64,000 bases of DNA from an uncultured Ignavibacteria bacterium (lineage in GTDB: Bacteria; Bacteroidota; Ignavibacteria; Tepidaquicellales; OLB5), in the NCBI GenBank assembly GCA_937873695.1, contig CALMYL010000008.1, positions 1 to 64,000 on the forward strand, given 5' to 3'. Shown piece by piece: positions 1-8,403 of this stretch. Within the stretch, counting starts at the first letter, position 1. Each line of letters starts with the position of its first letter. Made by a program: the position numbers and the translations under genes. The notes beneath the pieces are model-generated. The model was not told the DNA's origin. It made no database searches and saw only the letters and a program-made list of their open reading frames with translations.

Positions 1-57
1 GAGGTCAGGAGTTTCCCAACGGGACGCCCTTGGCGCGAACATCCTTAGCTCCACAAT
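1..57 (+). other. 3' end of an unidentified, probably structured RNA
   Basis: These 57 bases are about 59% G+C, against a clearly AT-rich background, and run directly into an intrinsic terminator. They contain short self-complementary pieces (GACGCC/GGCG). No T-loop consensus of a tRNA or tmRNA is present, although the end TAGCTCCA resembles an acceptor strand. All three plus frames are short and none is convincing as a protein C-terminus. I read it as the tail of a structured RNA that begins outside the window. A protein end cannot be excluded. Confidence 0.3.
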
Positions 58-61
58 TTTG

Positions 62-92
62 AAAAGGTTAGCATTTATTGCTGACCTTTTTT
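62..92 (+). terminator. Intrinsic terminator
   Basis: A 12-bp stem (62-73 with 79-90, one G-U pair) closes a 5-base loop and its 3' arm ends in a run of T. It ends the transcript entering from the left edge and separates it from the DUF4256 gene. Confidence 0.8.
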
Positions 93-170
93 ATCTATAA
101 TAGACCTTTTTACAAAAACAATTTTTCCTTAATTTTGCAGAACTGTTTTTGAAGATCAAATGTATATATT

Positions 171-746
171 ATGATAAAAAGTAAAGCCGGTAAAAATTTA
201 TTATCCGCAAAACAAAAAGAAGAACTGCTCAAAATGCTTAAGGCCCGTTTTGAGAAAAACAAGGTTCGTCATAAAGGATTGGTATGGGATAAAGTGCAGC
301 CAAAGCTTGAAGCAAATCCGGATAAACTATGGTCACTTGGTGAAATGGAAAGAACGGGGGGCGAACCGGATGTAATTGGATTTGATAAAAAAACGGGTGA
401 GTTCATATTTTGCGATTGCTCTGCTGAGAGTCCTGCCGGACGCAGAAGTTTGTGTTATGACCGCGCAGCCCTGAACGCAAGGAAAGAGCATAAGCCTAAA
501 AACAGTGCAATTGAACTGGCGTCTGGAATGGGAATTGAAATCCTGACAGAAGAGCAGTATCGTGAACTGCAGAAGCTTGGTGAGTTTGACCTTAAAACAT
601 CAAGCTGGATACAAACTCCCGTTGAAATAAGAAAACTCGGCGGAGCTGTATTTTGTGACAGGCGCTATAATACAGTTTTCGTTTACCATAACGGAGCGGA
701 ATCATATTATGCTGCCAGAGGCTTCCGCGGTTTACTCAAAATATAA
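171..746 (+). CDS. DUF4256 domain-containing protein
   Basis: A 191-residue soluble protein matching the DUF4256 family over its whole length. Recognisable stretches are LWSLGEMERTGGEPDV near residue 54, FCDCSAESPAGRRSLCYDR near 80-98, the ITEEQYRELQKLGEFD-like segment near 127, and FCDRRYNTVFVYHNGAESYYAARGFRG at the C-terminus. There is no signal peptide or membrane segment. The family is uncharacterised, so no reaction can be given. The next gene follows after 16 bases on the same strand, so the two are probably co-transcribed. The start lies in an AT-rich leader without a Shine-Dalgarno sequence, as for most genes in this half of the window. Confidence 0.9.
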   Translation: MIKSKAGKNLLSAKQKEELLKMLKARFEKNKVRHKGLVWDKVQPKLEANPDKLWSLGEMERTGGEPDVIGFDKKTGEFIFCDCSAESPAGRRSLCYDRAALNARKEHKPKNSAIELASGMGIEILTEEQYRELQKLGEFDLKTSSWIQTPVEIRKLGGAVFCDRRYNTVFVYHNGAESYYAARGFRGLLKI

Positions 747-762
747 GAAATAACAAAAGTAC

Positions 763-1359
763 ATGAAAAAAAGCAAAACAAATCCGGAAACAGACTGGTA
801 TTTTAAGAAGCCTCGTAAATGGAAGGAAGAAATAAACATATTAAGAAATATCATTCTAAGCAGCGGATTAACTGAAGAGCTTAAATGGGGATGCCCCTGT
901 TACACGCTCGTGGATAAGAATATTGTATTGATACATGTTTTCAAGGAATACTGTGCTGTATTGTTCTTTAAAGGGGCATTATTAAAAGATCAGGAGAATA
1001 TTCTCATACAGCAAACAAAGAATGTTCAATCAGGCCGCCAAATGCGGTTTATAAGTCTTGCTGAAGTAAAAGAGCTTAAACCCGTACTGAAGGCTTATGT
1101 TATTGAGGCAATAACAATTGAAAAAGCCGGACTGAAAGTAGAATTCAAAAAGACTGCTGAGTATGATATGCCGGAAGAATTTCAAATTAGGCTTGATGAA
1201 GACGCTGCTCTGAAAAAAGCTTTTTACGCATTGACACCCGGCAGGCAGCGCGGATACCTTCTTTACTTTTCATCGGCTAAACAATCCAAAACAAGAGAGC
1301 AGAGAGTTGAGAAGCATATGAAGCACATAATTGATGGTAAAGGAATGGATGATAAATAG
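763..1359 (+). CDS. YdeI/OmpD-associated family protein (DUF1801 + OmdA)
   Basis: A 198-residue soluble protein. Residues about 15-120 look like the DUF1801 (YdhG-like) fold, with the typical ELKWGCPCYT and VLFFKGALL segments. Residues about 135-195 match the OmdA/YdeI C-terminal segment: a PEEFQ..LDEDAALKKAFYALTPGRQRGYLLYFSSAKQ-type region, a family formerly linked to bacteriocin resistance. Biochemical activity is unknown. It sits 16 bases after the DUF4256 gene and probably shares its transcript. It ends 34 bases before the stop of the convergent LytS-like gene. Confidence 0.88.
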   Translation: MKKSKTNPETDWYFKKPRKWKEEINILRNIILSSGLTEELKWGCPCYTLVDKNIVLIHVFKEYCAVLFFKGALLKDQENILIQQTKNVQSGRQMRFISLAEVKELKPVLKAYVIEAITIEKAGLKVEFKKTAEYDMPEEFQIRLDEDAALKKAFYALTPGRQRGYLLYFSSAKQSKTREQRVEKHMKHIIDGKGMDDK

Positions 1360-1393
1360 TGTTTTCCCCGTTGAGCATTAGAGTGAATTTGCC

Positions 1394-2428
1394 TTAGCTG
1401 CTGAGCGATACTTCCAATCTAACTATCTTTCTATTGTTCTCTTCAACTGATTCAAGATTGTAACCGGTCCCGAACTGCAGATCAAGGAACCTCCTTATAG
1501 AAGTGATGCTGAATACTTTTTCATCTCCCGGCCCTTCATCTTCCTCATTTACATAGCAGATGGTTTTGAACTTCAGCGTTTTGCCTGTGATGTTAAGTGA
1601 TATTTTAATTCCCGGAATTTCTGAACGGCCTGCGGCTGAAATGCTGAAGGTATTTTCAAGAAAAGGCATAAACAGCAGCGGAGGTACAGCCATTCCGCCT
1701 GTATCGCCGGAAACTTCAAGTGCCAGATAGCCCGGCGGATACATTACTTCCTGCAGTTTCAGGTAATTGCGAATATAGTTTATCTCGTCATCAAGGGGAA
1801 CCGCTTCAGGTGAAGTTTCATAAAGCATATAGCTCATGATTTCGGAAAGGTTTTCAATGCTGCAGATCGCCTCATCAGGCTTCTTTTCAATGAGATACTT
1901 TATGTTACCCAGGCTGTTTGAAAGGAATTTCGGATTTATCTGTGAGCGCAGCAGGGCAAGCTCACCTTTCAGGTATTTTTTCTCGCTCTCTTTTTGCTGC
2001 ATTACATTTTCATACCAGAGCAGCGAAATTTTAAGCAGCGAACCGGATACTGCATAAATGATATTTGTCTGCAGAATGCTCAGATATTGCCTGCTGAATG
2101 CCAGGAAAAATTTCTTACCGCTTTGCTCAAACACATCAGCAAATAGAGTTCTGACAAAGATGTAAGTTAGCGGCAATGATATAATGGTAATGAAGATCAA
2201 TCCATAGAGTATCAATAAGGCAGGTTTTTTCTTTGTAACGTGCTCCTTAGAAAGAAAAATGTAATAAAGATAAAAAACCGATACATGGAAAAAAAGATAA
2301 AGAAAATAATCACCGGCAATGATACCTGTGGAATATTTGCCTATGGAAGGAATAACTTCAAGTCCTGTGGATATCAGCAATACCAGCCACAAAACCAAAT
2401 GAAGCAGTATTTTGTTCTTTTTATTCAA
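1394..2428 (-). CDS. LytS-family sensor kinase homologue without the phospho-acceptor histidine (pseudokinase)
   Basis: A 344-residue membrane protein with four hydrophobic segments in residues 8-135 and a LytS-type (His_kinase, PF06580) C-terminal part. In its paralogue at 3156-4205 the H-box reads QINPHFLFNTL; here it reads QINPKFLSNSL, with Lys167 (codon AAA, 1928-1930) in place of the histidine. The N-box (FLENTFSISA against FIENSFKHGN) is altered, and the G-box glycines (GFGLPNIRRR) are replaced by VFSITSIRRF. Autophosphorylation is therefore unlikely. It is the third gene of a kinase-regulator-pseudokinase operon, starting 14 bases after the regulator's stop. I infer a modulator or decoy partner of the intact kinase. 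The intact reading frame argues against simple decay. Confidence 0.85.
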   Translation of the reverse strand: MNKKNKILLHLVLWLVLLISTGLEVIPSIGKYSTGIIAGDYFLYLFFHVSVFYLYYIFLSKEHVTKKKPALLILYGLIFITIISLPLTYIFVRTLFADVFEQSGKKFFLAFSRQYLSILQTNIIYAVSGSLLKISLLWYENVMQQKESEKKYLKGELALLRSQINPKFLSNSLGNIKYLIEKKPDEAICSIENLSEIMSYMLYETSPEAVPLDDEINYIRNYLKLQEVMYPPGYLALEVSGDTGGMAVPPLLFMPFLENTFSISAAGRSEIPGIKISLNITGKTLKFKTICYVNEEDEGPGDEKVFSITSIRRFLDLQFGTGYNLESVEENNRKIVRLEVSLSS

Positions 2429-2442
2429 TCACTCAAATCTGT

Positions 2443-3159
2443 TTACCTGCTCTCCCTTAGCAGGGAGATGACTTCGAAAAATCTTTTTTTGTATTTATCG
2501 CCAATTGGCAGTTCTTTTTTTGCAATCACAACACATTGCCCTTCAATTGAATCAATTTTATCAATGGCGATCATATAAGACTTGTGAATTCTGATAAATT
2601 GTGATTCCGGAAGTATCTTTTCAATATTCTTAAAGCTTTGCAGAGTTATAATATTTGATGCAGTGGTTTTAATGATAATGTACTCGCTTAAGCCTTCAAT
2701 ATAAATTATATCTTTCAGGTTAACCTTTAACATTTTATAGCCTGATTTCACAAAGATAAAATCCTTTTGATTTTCAGGCAGCGCGGGATCTTTGTGCGGA
2801 TCAGCTATCAGGTTGCAGGCTTTCTCAACAGCCTTCAGGAATCTTTCAAATGAAAATGGCTTCAGCAGGTAGTCGGTTACATCAAGATCGAATGCATCAA
2901 CTGCGTATTTCCTGTATGCTGTTGTCATTATAACTTTGGGCTTTTTCTGCAGTGTTTTAAGCAGCTGTGTACCGGTGAGACCGCCCATTTCAATATCGAG
3001 GAAGATAAGATCGACCGTGTTCGCAGAGAGGTATTCCAAAACACTGATGCCGTCTTTGAATGTTCTCATCAGCTTCAAAAAAGGCACCCTAGATATATAA
3101 TCCATAATTATATCAAGAGCCAGGGGCTCATCATCAACAGCTATACATTTAATGGTCAT
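2443..3159 (-). CDS. LytTR-family response regulator
   Basis: A 238-residue transcription factor. Residues 1-120 form a receiver with the acidic pair D9/D10, phospho-acceptor D55 (LIFLDIEMGG) and K100 (LLKPF). Residues about 135-235 form a LytTR DNA-binding domain (FIFVKSGYKMLKVNLKDIIYIEG, FIRIHKSYMIAID). Its ATG overlaps the stop of the upstream LytS kinase (ATGA at 3156-3159), so translation is probably coupled. LytTR proteins bind direct repeats upstream of a few target genes; the targets cannot be told from this window. Confidence 0.93.
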   Translation of the reverse strand: MTIKCIAVDDEPLALDIIMDYISRVPFLKLMRTFKDGISVLEYLSANTVDLIFLDIEMGGLTGTQLLKTLQKKPKVIMTTAYRKYAVDAFDLDVTDYLLKPFSFERFLKAVEKACNLIADPHKDPALPENQKDFIFVKSGYKMLKVNLKDIIYIEGLSEYIIIKTTASNIITLQSFKNIEKILPESQFIRIHKSYMIAIDKIDSIEGQCVVIAKKELPIGDKYKKRFFEVISLLRESR

Positions 3160-4205
3160 GGTATTAAAAAATTAAGTTTGACGTTAAATTCACTGCCGAC
3201 TGGCTCAATTTTCAACTCATAGTTCTTATCAAAGAGAAGATCAAGCCTGCGGCGAATATTGGGAAGCCCGAAACCACTGTTCCTGTTACCCGAGCCGTTA
3301 TTTTCTTTGGTGAAGTTTCTTGTGCTGAAAAATATCCGCTTTTCTGTGATATCCAGTTTTATGATGATCCCGGGAGAGTGTTTCAGCTTGTTACCGTGCT
3401 TAAATGAATTTTCTATAAACGGCATAAAAATCAGCGGCGGAACCTGCACTCCGGAATGATCGCCTGTGATAGAGAATACTATGAATCCGGGGTCACTGTA
3501 CCGTATCCTTTCAAGCTCGAGGTAGTTCTTTATGTATCTTATTTCATTGCCAAGCGGTACTTTTTCAAGAGATGATTCATAAAGCATATAATCCATAATT
3601 CCATTCAATTTATCGATACTGTAAACAGCTTTTGCCGGGATGCTTCTTATCAGTGATTTGATATTATTGAGAGTGTTAAACAAAAAGTGCGGATTGATCT
3701 GCGCTCTAAGCATTGCAAGCTCATTGGTAAGATTCTGCTTCTCGGTTTCTATCTGCCTTATCCTGCTTCTGTACCAGATAAGGGAGATTTTCGCCAGGCT
3801 TCCGAGGATGGAGTATATAGTCGCGGATGCCATTACTCCGTATATATATGTTACAACCCAATCCTGATGAGTAAACTTTACCGGGGCAGTAGAAGGATAG
3901 AAGTATATAAATGGATAATATGAAAGCAGGACTACCGAAAAGCCTGAGATGGTTATGTATAACAGACCGGCAAGTACTGTATAAACCGCATTCTTTTTGC
4001 GTAATGACTTTTGGGATAAGATGAAATAGAACAGGTAAAATGAAAGGCTGTTGTATATCAAAATTATGATCGTACCTGTTAATAATGAAAGAAACAGGAT
4101 ATTTTCAATATACGTGAACGTATCCAGCAGTGAGACGGATATGACAACTATCCAGAATACAATATGGAATTTTAGTATTGTCCCGTTTTCCATAATAATG
4201 ACCAT
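3156..4205 (-). CDS. LytS/YehU-type sensor histidine kinase
   Basis: A 349-residue inner-membrane kinase. Four hydrophobic segments lie in residues 12-140. They are followed by the His_kinase domain with the canonical H-box QINPHFLFNTLNNI (His173), N-box PPLIFMPFIENSFKHG and G-box GFGLPNIRRRLDLLF. It should phosphorylate the LytTR regulator whose ATG overlaps its stop. No periplasmic sensor domain of useful size is visible, so the signal is probably read in or near the membrane. An alternative start (MENG) lies four codons downstream; neither start has a Shine-Dalgarno sequence. Confidence 0.92.
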   Translation of the reverse strand: MVIIMENGTILKFHIVFWIVVISVSLLDTFTYIENILFLSLLTGTIIILIYNSLSFYLFYFILSQKSLRKKNAVYTVLAGLLYITISGFSVVLLSYYPFIYFYPSTAPVKFTHQDWVVTYIYGVMASATIYSILGSLAKISLIWYRSRIRQIETEKQNLTNELAMLRAQINPHFLFNTLNNIKSLIRSIPAKAVYSIDKLNGIMDYMLYESSLEKVPLGNEIRYIKNYLELERIRYSDPGFIVFSITGDHSGVQVPPLIFMPFIENSFKHGNKLKHSPGIIIKLDITEKRIFFSTRNFTKENNGSGNRNSGFGLPNIRRRLDLLFDKNYELKIEPVGSEFNVKLNFLIP

Positions 4206-4438
4206 TGAAAAATAATCAATATCAAATGTTTTAAATATCCAATTTAAATGAACCCGCCGGAATATTAAGTGAAATCAGATAATTCAGAAGCATAGAACAC
4301 CAATTTTCGGCTGTTTTTTACTTATCGAATTATGTGATTCACAGAGTATTTTGCATTATATAAAGGAAATGATTTTTGTACGAAGTTTCTATCGTTTATA
4401 TTTAAATGAAAATTTTATGAAATTATTTTCAATAAATA

Positions 4439-5917
4439 ATGAAAATTATGAAAACAATAATCTATATAATACTTTCTGCTGTTATTTGTTTATCCGGCTA
4501 TGCGCAGCCAATACCCACCGATAGTCTTTATCTTGGACAGGTACCCCCGGGCTACATGCCAAAAATTTTTGTTTTGCCTGTAAACGGCAGTCTTAGACCG
4601 ATTGAAAGGATCACAATTTCAAATGATGGTAAAGAGATATTTTACGGTCAATTAAATACTTACCCGCCAAGTGTTTCAAAAGTTCTTTATTACAGGTACA
4701 ATGAAAACAGGTGGCAGGTTTCCGAGGAATTATTCAGCGGATACGTTGCCCCGGCATTATCTCCAAATGACAGCATTATTTTTTTGCTGAAAAGCATTAC
4801 ATACGACCGTGCAGAGACATACTTTTCACGCAGAACAGTCTCCGGGTGGAGCACACCTGAAAAAATGTTCTATTTCAGCCAGCAATCACATTATACGCAG
4901 TCAACAAGCATGAATAACATTTACATATCCACAAATTTTCCCGGTTCAGCATTAAGGGATGTCGGGAAAGTGATTATAAGCGGTGCTGATACATCTGTTA
5001 TGAGTATTGGTATGCCTGTAAATACAACACTGGATGAAAGCGATTTTTTTATTGCACGTGATGAATCATACATAATTCACGCGCGGCACTCACCAGGAGT
5101 TGCTGGCGATCTGCTTATAAGCTACAAGAAAGTTAACGGCTCATGGACAAATTCAAAATCACTGGGCAGCCATATTAATTATCCCAATCCAACATGGGAA
5201 TACGGTCCGTTTGTTACACAGGATAATAAATACCTCTTCTTTACGCGCGGAGATAATGCATGGAACTCATATTTTACATATTGGTGCAGGATTGATAACA
5301 TAATTGATAGCCTAAAGTACACAAATTTTGTTCCGTATTTAAAAAATCAGATACCTAACCAGACAGATACCGTTGGGAAACTATTCAATTATACTTTCCC
5401 GGACAGCACATTTATTGACGATGACGGAAATAATACGCTAACTTATTCAGCATCATTAAGCAATGGTACACCGTTGCCATCCTGGTTGAGTTTCGATTCG
5501 GTTTCCAGAACTTTTTCAGGAACAATATCACCTGTGCAGTCCATAAGTATAAAAGTAACAGCAACCGATACTGCAGGTACAAGTGCATACTGCTCGTTTA
5601 CACTGAATATTATTCAGCACATAGGCCTTGAACCGATAAATGAGGCCGTACCGAATGAATACAGGCTTTCGCAGAATTATCCAAACCCGTTCAATCCAGG
5701 TACAAGCATTACGTTTGATATTATAAAGCAGACCCATACGTTATTGAAAGTATATGATGTAACAGGCAGGCTAACAGCAGTGCTGGTGAACGAAACACTG
5801 AGAGCGGGAAGTTATAAAGTCGAACTTAAAGCAGGAAATCTGAGCAGCGGGATATATTTTTACAAACTTGAAGCCGGAAATTTTATTCAAACCAGAAAAA
5901 TGATCCTGCTGAAGTAA
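4439..5917 (+). CDS. T9SS-exported protein with beta-propeller-like and cadherin-like domains
   Basis: A 492-residue secreted protein. A signal peptide covers residues 1-22 (cleavage after SGYAQ). Residues about 50-290 contain WD40-like/PD40-type strands (ALSPNDSIIFLLKS, YGPFVTQDNKYLFFTRGD). Residues about 300-388 look like a cadherin-like or putative-Ig (He_PIG) module (PNQTDTVGKLFNYTFPD, FSGT). Residues 413-492 are a type A T9SS sorting domain beginning NYPNPFNP and ending TRKMILLK. The sorting domain would be removed on passage through the outer membrane. The ligand or substrate is unknown. The gene is divergent from the LytS operon across 233 AT-rich bases with no other recognisable element. 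Confidence 0.88.
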   Translation: MKIMKTIIYIILSAVICLSGYAQPIPTDSLYLGQVPPGYMPKIFVLPVNGSLRPIERITISNDGKEIFYGQLNTYPPSVSKVLYYRYNENRWQVSEELFSGYVAPALSPNDSIIFLLKSITYDRAETYFSRRTVSGWSTPEKMFYFSQQSHYTQSTSMNNIYISTNFPGSALRDVGKVIISGADTSVMSIGMPVNTTLDESDFFIARDESYIIHARHSPGVAGDLLISYKKVNGSWTNSKSLGSHINYPNPTWEYGPFVTQDNKYLFFTRGDNAWNSYFTYWCRIDNIIDSLKYTNFVPYLKNQIPNQTDTVGKLFNYTFPDSTFIDDDGNNTLTYSASLSNGTPLPSWLSFDSVSRTFSGTISPVQSISIKVTATDTAGTSAYCSFTLNIIQHIGLEPINEAVPNEYRLSQNYPNPFNPGTSITFDIIKQTHTLLKVYDVTGRLTAVLVNETLRAGSYKVELKAGNLSSGIYFYKLEAGNFIQTRKMILLK

Positions 5918-5983
5918 AAGTGTATTTGTCATCAATGGATATTTAATAGGGAATATTATAATTGGATAATTAAGAATCATACA

Positions 5984-6622
5984 ATGAAGATCGAAACCAT
6001 AAAAAAGAAAAGTTTTGCGTTATCACTGATAGTGTATCCATTAATGCTGTTTATCGGTTTTGTCACCCATCCTGATCTGTTGGCTATGCAGCCTCTTCAA
6101 ACAGTTGAGCATTTGGTTAACAGGTTCCATAATAATGTTATGTATCATGCCGGGCATTTGATAGTTACTTTTTCGGTTCCGGTTATCATTATTTATTTTC
6201 TGGGAGTGATGAGTTTGCTACGGGGAAAAGGGAAGGCATTTGGATTCTGGGGCGGAGTAATCGGTATATTTGGAGCGTTTATTTTAGCTGTCGATAAAGG
6301 CGCTTTATGCTTAACAATGTCAGCTTTTGATACGCTTTCTGAGGAACAATTTGCCGTTTTTGCGCCATTTTTACAGGTAATTGTATCGAAAAGTGGTTTG
6401 CTATTCATTGTATGGCTTTTGTTTGCGCTGGTAATTGGAGGGATCATGCAAATTGTAGGTTTGCTTAAGGAAAAAGTAATTCAGAAATGGCAGGGTATTT
6501 TAATTATTGCCGGGCTGCTGCTTTTGCTGAATCCGGATATTGAATTGATCAGCTCAATAGGTGCTGCATTGATGTGTTTTGCTTATATACCCTGGGGAAT
6601 TATGGAATTTAAAAAATCGTAA
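5984..6622 (+). CDS. Uncharacterised integral membrane protein
   Basis: A 212-residue protein with about six hydrophobic helices (residues near 12-30, 55-77, 85-105, 125-152, 165-180 and 185-205). It resembles small DUF4386-like membrane proteins in size and topology, but I do not recognise a diagnostic motif. There is no signal peptide beyond the first helix. It lies 66 bases after the T9SS gene without a terminator between them. Function is unknown. Confidence 0.75.
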   Translation: MKIETIKKKSFALSLIVYPLMLFIGFVTHPDLLAMQPLQTVEHLVNRFHNNVMYHAGHLIVTFSVPVIIIYFLGVMSLLRGKGKAFGFWGGVIGIFGAFILAVDKGALCLTMSAFDTLSEEQFAVFAPFLQVIVSKSGLLFIVWLLFALVIGGIMQIVGLLKEKVIQKWQGILIIAGLLLLLNPDIELISSIGAALMCFAYIPWGIMEFKKS

Positions 6623-6706
6623 TTCCTTTTTATTTTAGAGAAAACTTATTGCAATTTATCAACAACTTAAAATTATTTTTGATGAAAATACTTAAAGGAA
6701 TATTTA

Positions 6707-7369
6707 ATGAATAGAATAATCAAATTCGGTGAAGATGTTGAAGGATATAACATCCCGGTATTAAATGAAAGGGAAGTGCGGGCAGCAGCCGGAATACTTT
6801 TTTTGGCAACTTTCATTTCATTAATGTATATATTATTTAATGAGAACTTTGTCCCGATAAAATACGTGATCACATTTTTCCTCATGGATTTTATTATACG
6901 GGTTTTCATAAATCCCCGGTTCTCGCCTACGCTTATTTTGGCGCGTTTGATAGTATCAAACCAAACACCTGAATACGTTGGGGCTGCCCAAAAGAAGTTT
7001 GCATGGGCTATTGGTGTTATTTTGTCTGCTGCTATGTTCTACTTTTTTATTATAGTGAACGCGTATAGTCCTGTGACAGGTATTATTTGTCTGGTTTGCC
7101 TTATATTCCTGTTTTTTGAATCAGCATTCGGTATATGCCTTGGCTGTAAATTCTATCCATTATTTTTCAGGAAGAAAGTTCAATACTGCCCCGGTGAAGT
7201 ATGTGATACACGGCATAAACAAGCAATTCAGAAAACTTCAGGAGCCCAATTATTCGCTTTGCTGGCATTCATATCTTTCATTGTTTTGATTACTTATACA
7301 ATGAATGGCAGGTTTAGTGAAAAACCATATGACCTGATGGGTGTTAATAATACTGAACAAAAAAAGTAA
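6707..7369 (+). CDS. DUF4395 domain-containing membrane protein
   Basis: A 220-residue membrane protein matching DUF4395: the opening VEGYNIPVLNEREVRAAAGI, the IRVFINPRFSPTLILARLIV segment near residue 65, the AQKKFAWAIG helix start near 93, and the cysteine-bearing FGICLGCKFYPL near 140. About five transmembrane helices are visible. Cys145, Cys148, Cys163 and Cys168 (the latter two in YCPGEVC) could be redox-active or bind metal; that is inference. It is followed after 19 bases by the oxidoreductase start, so an operon is likely. A weak AAGGAA precedes the ATG. Confidence 0.87.
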   Translation: MNRIIKFGEDVEGYNIPVLNEREVRAAAGILFLATFISLMYILFNENFVPIKYVITFFLMDFIIRVFINPRFSPTLILARLIVSNQTPEYVGAAQKKFAWAIGVILSAAMFYFFIIVNAYSPVTGIICLVCLIFLFFESAFGICLGCKFYPLFFRKKVQYCPGEVCDTRHKQAIQKTSGAQLFALLAFISFIVLITYTMNGRFSEKPYDLMGVNNTEQKK

Positions 7370-7388
7370 GTTTAAATTTAAAGTGAAA

Positions 7389-8330
7389 ATGAAAGCAGTA
7401 ATATGTACTAAATACGGGCCGCCGGAAGTTCTCCAAATAGTGGATATTCCCAAACCGATTCCGAATGATAAAGAATTGCTTGTGAGGATCAAAGCAACAA
7501 CTGCTCATATAGGTGATACAAAAATAAGACGATTTGAACCGGGATTGGGAGCTGTGCGTGATTTCTTTTTTAAACCGATAATGCGGTTTATGATAGGGTT
7601 CAGGGGTCCGCGAAAAAAGATCCTCGGGATGGAATTTTCGGGTGACGTGGAATCAATTGGTAAAAATGTTACCAAATTCAAACCAGGCGATTCCGTATTT
7701 GCGACCACTGAATTCAGATTCGGAACATATGCTGAATACTGCTGTATTTCTGAAGATGGAGTACTGGCAGCCAAACCCGAAAATTTTTCCCATGCCGAAG
7801 CTGCCCCGGTTTCAAATGCGGGCTTGACCGTACTGATAAATCTGAGAAAAGCCAATATTCAGAAAGGGCAGAGGGTTTTAATTTATGGAGCATCAGGCAG
7901 CGTAGGCACTTATGCTGTACAGATAGCAAAGTATTTGGGCGCAGAAGTTACGGGGGTATGCAGTACATCTAATTTAGAAATGGTCAAATCGCTTGGAGTT
8001 GAAAAGGCAATTGATTACACTAAAGAAGATTTTACCGAACAAGAAGATAAGTACGATGTAATTTTTGATGCTGTCGGGAAAATAAAATTCTCAAAACGTA
8101 AAAAATCTTTAAAGAAAACCGGTATTTATCTTAGCGCGCTTGCCATTTCAGGAAATGTAATATTGAAAGCGGAAGACCTTGAATACCTTAAAAATCTTTG
8201 TGAATCAGGCAGTCTCAGAACTGTGATCGACAGAACATACAGCATAGACCAAATAGTTGAAGCGCACAAGTATGTTGATAAGGGTCATAAAAAGGGGAAT
8301 GTAGTGGTGCTGATGAGTACAAGTCCCTGA
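7389..8330 (+). CDS. NAD(P)-dependent MDR-family oxidoreductase (quinone-reductase type)
   Basis: A 313-residue cytoplasmic enzyme of the medium-chain dehydrogenase/reductase superfamily. The N-terminal GroES-like half begins MKAVICTKYGPPEVL and contains the GMEFSGDV segment. The Rossmann half shows LIYGASGSVGTYAVQIAK (about residues 157-174), VTGVCSTSNLEMVKSLG and the typical DVIFDAVG. Zinc ligands of alcohol dehydrogenases are absent, so reduction of a quinone or enone with NADPH is the likely chemistry. The open frame extends upstream to 7341. I chose 7389 because homology begins there and the longer form would overlap DUF4395. Confidence 0.9.
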   Translation: MKAVICTKYGPPEVLQIVDIPKPIPNDKELLVRIKATTAHIGDTKIRRFEPGLGAVRDFFFKPIMRFMIGFRGPRKKILGMEFSGDVESIGKNVTKFKPGDSVFATTEFRFGTYAEYCCISEDGVLAAKPENFSHAEAAPVSNAGLTVLINLRKANIQKGQRVLIYGASGSVGTYAVQIAKYLGAEVTGVCSTSNLEMVKSLGVEKAIDYTKEDFTEQEDKYDVIFDAVGKIKFSKRKKSLKKTGIYLSALAISGNVILKAEDLEYLKNLCESGSLRTVIDRTYSIDQIVEAHKYVDKGHKKGNVVVLMSTSP

Positions 8331-8403
8331 AACTGCAATTGATTTCGGTTTTGTATTATATTTTATCATATTACATTAATTTTTCAACTGTTAAATTTGC
8401 AGT

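Noticed and set aside
7341-7388. Longer start of the MDR oxidoreductase
   Set aside because: It would overlap DUF4395 by 29 bases and adds a lysine-rich stretch not seen in the family.
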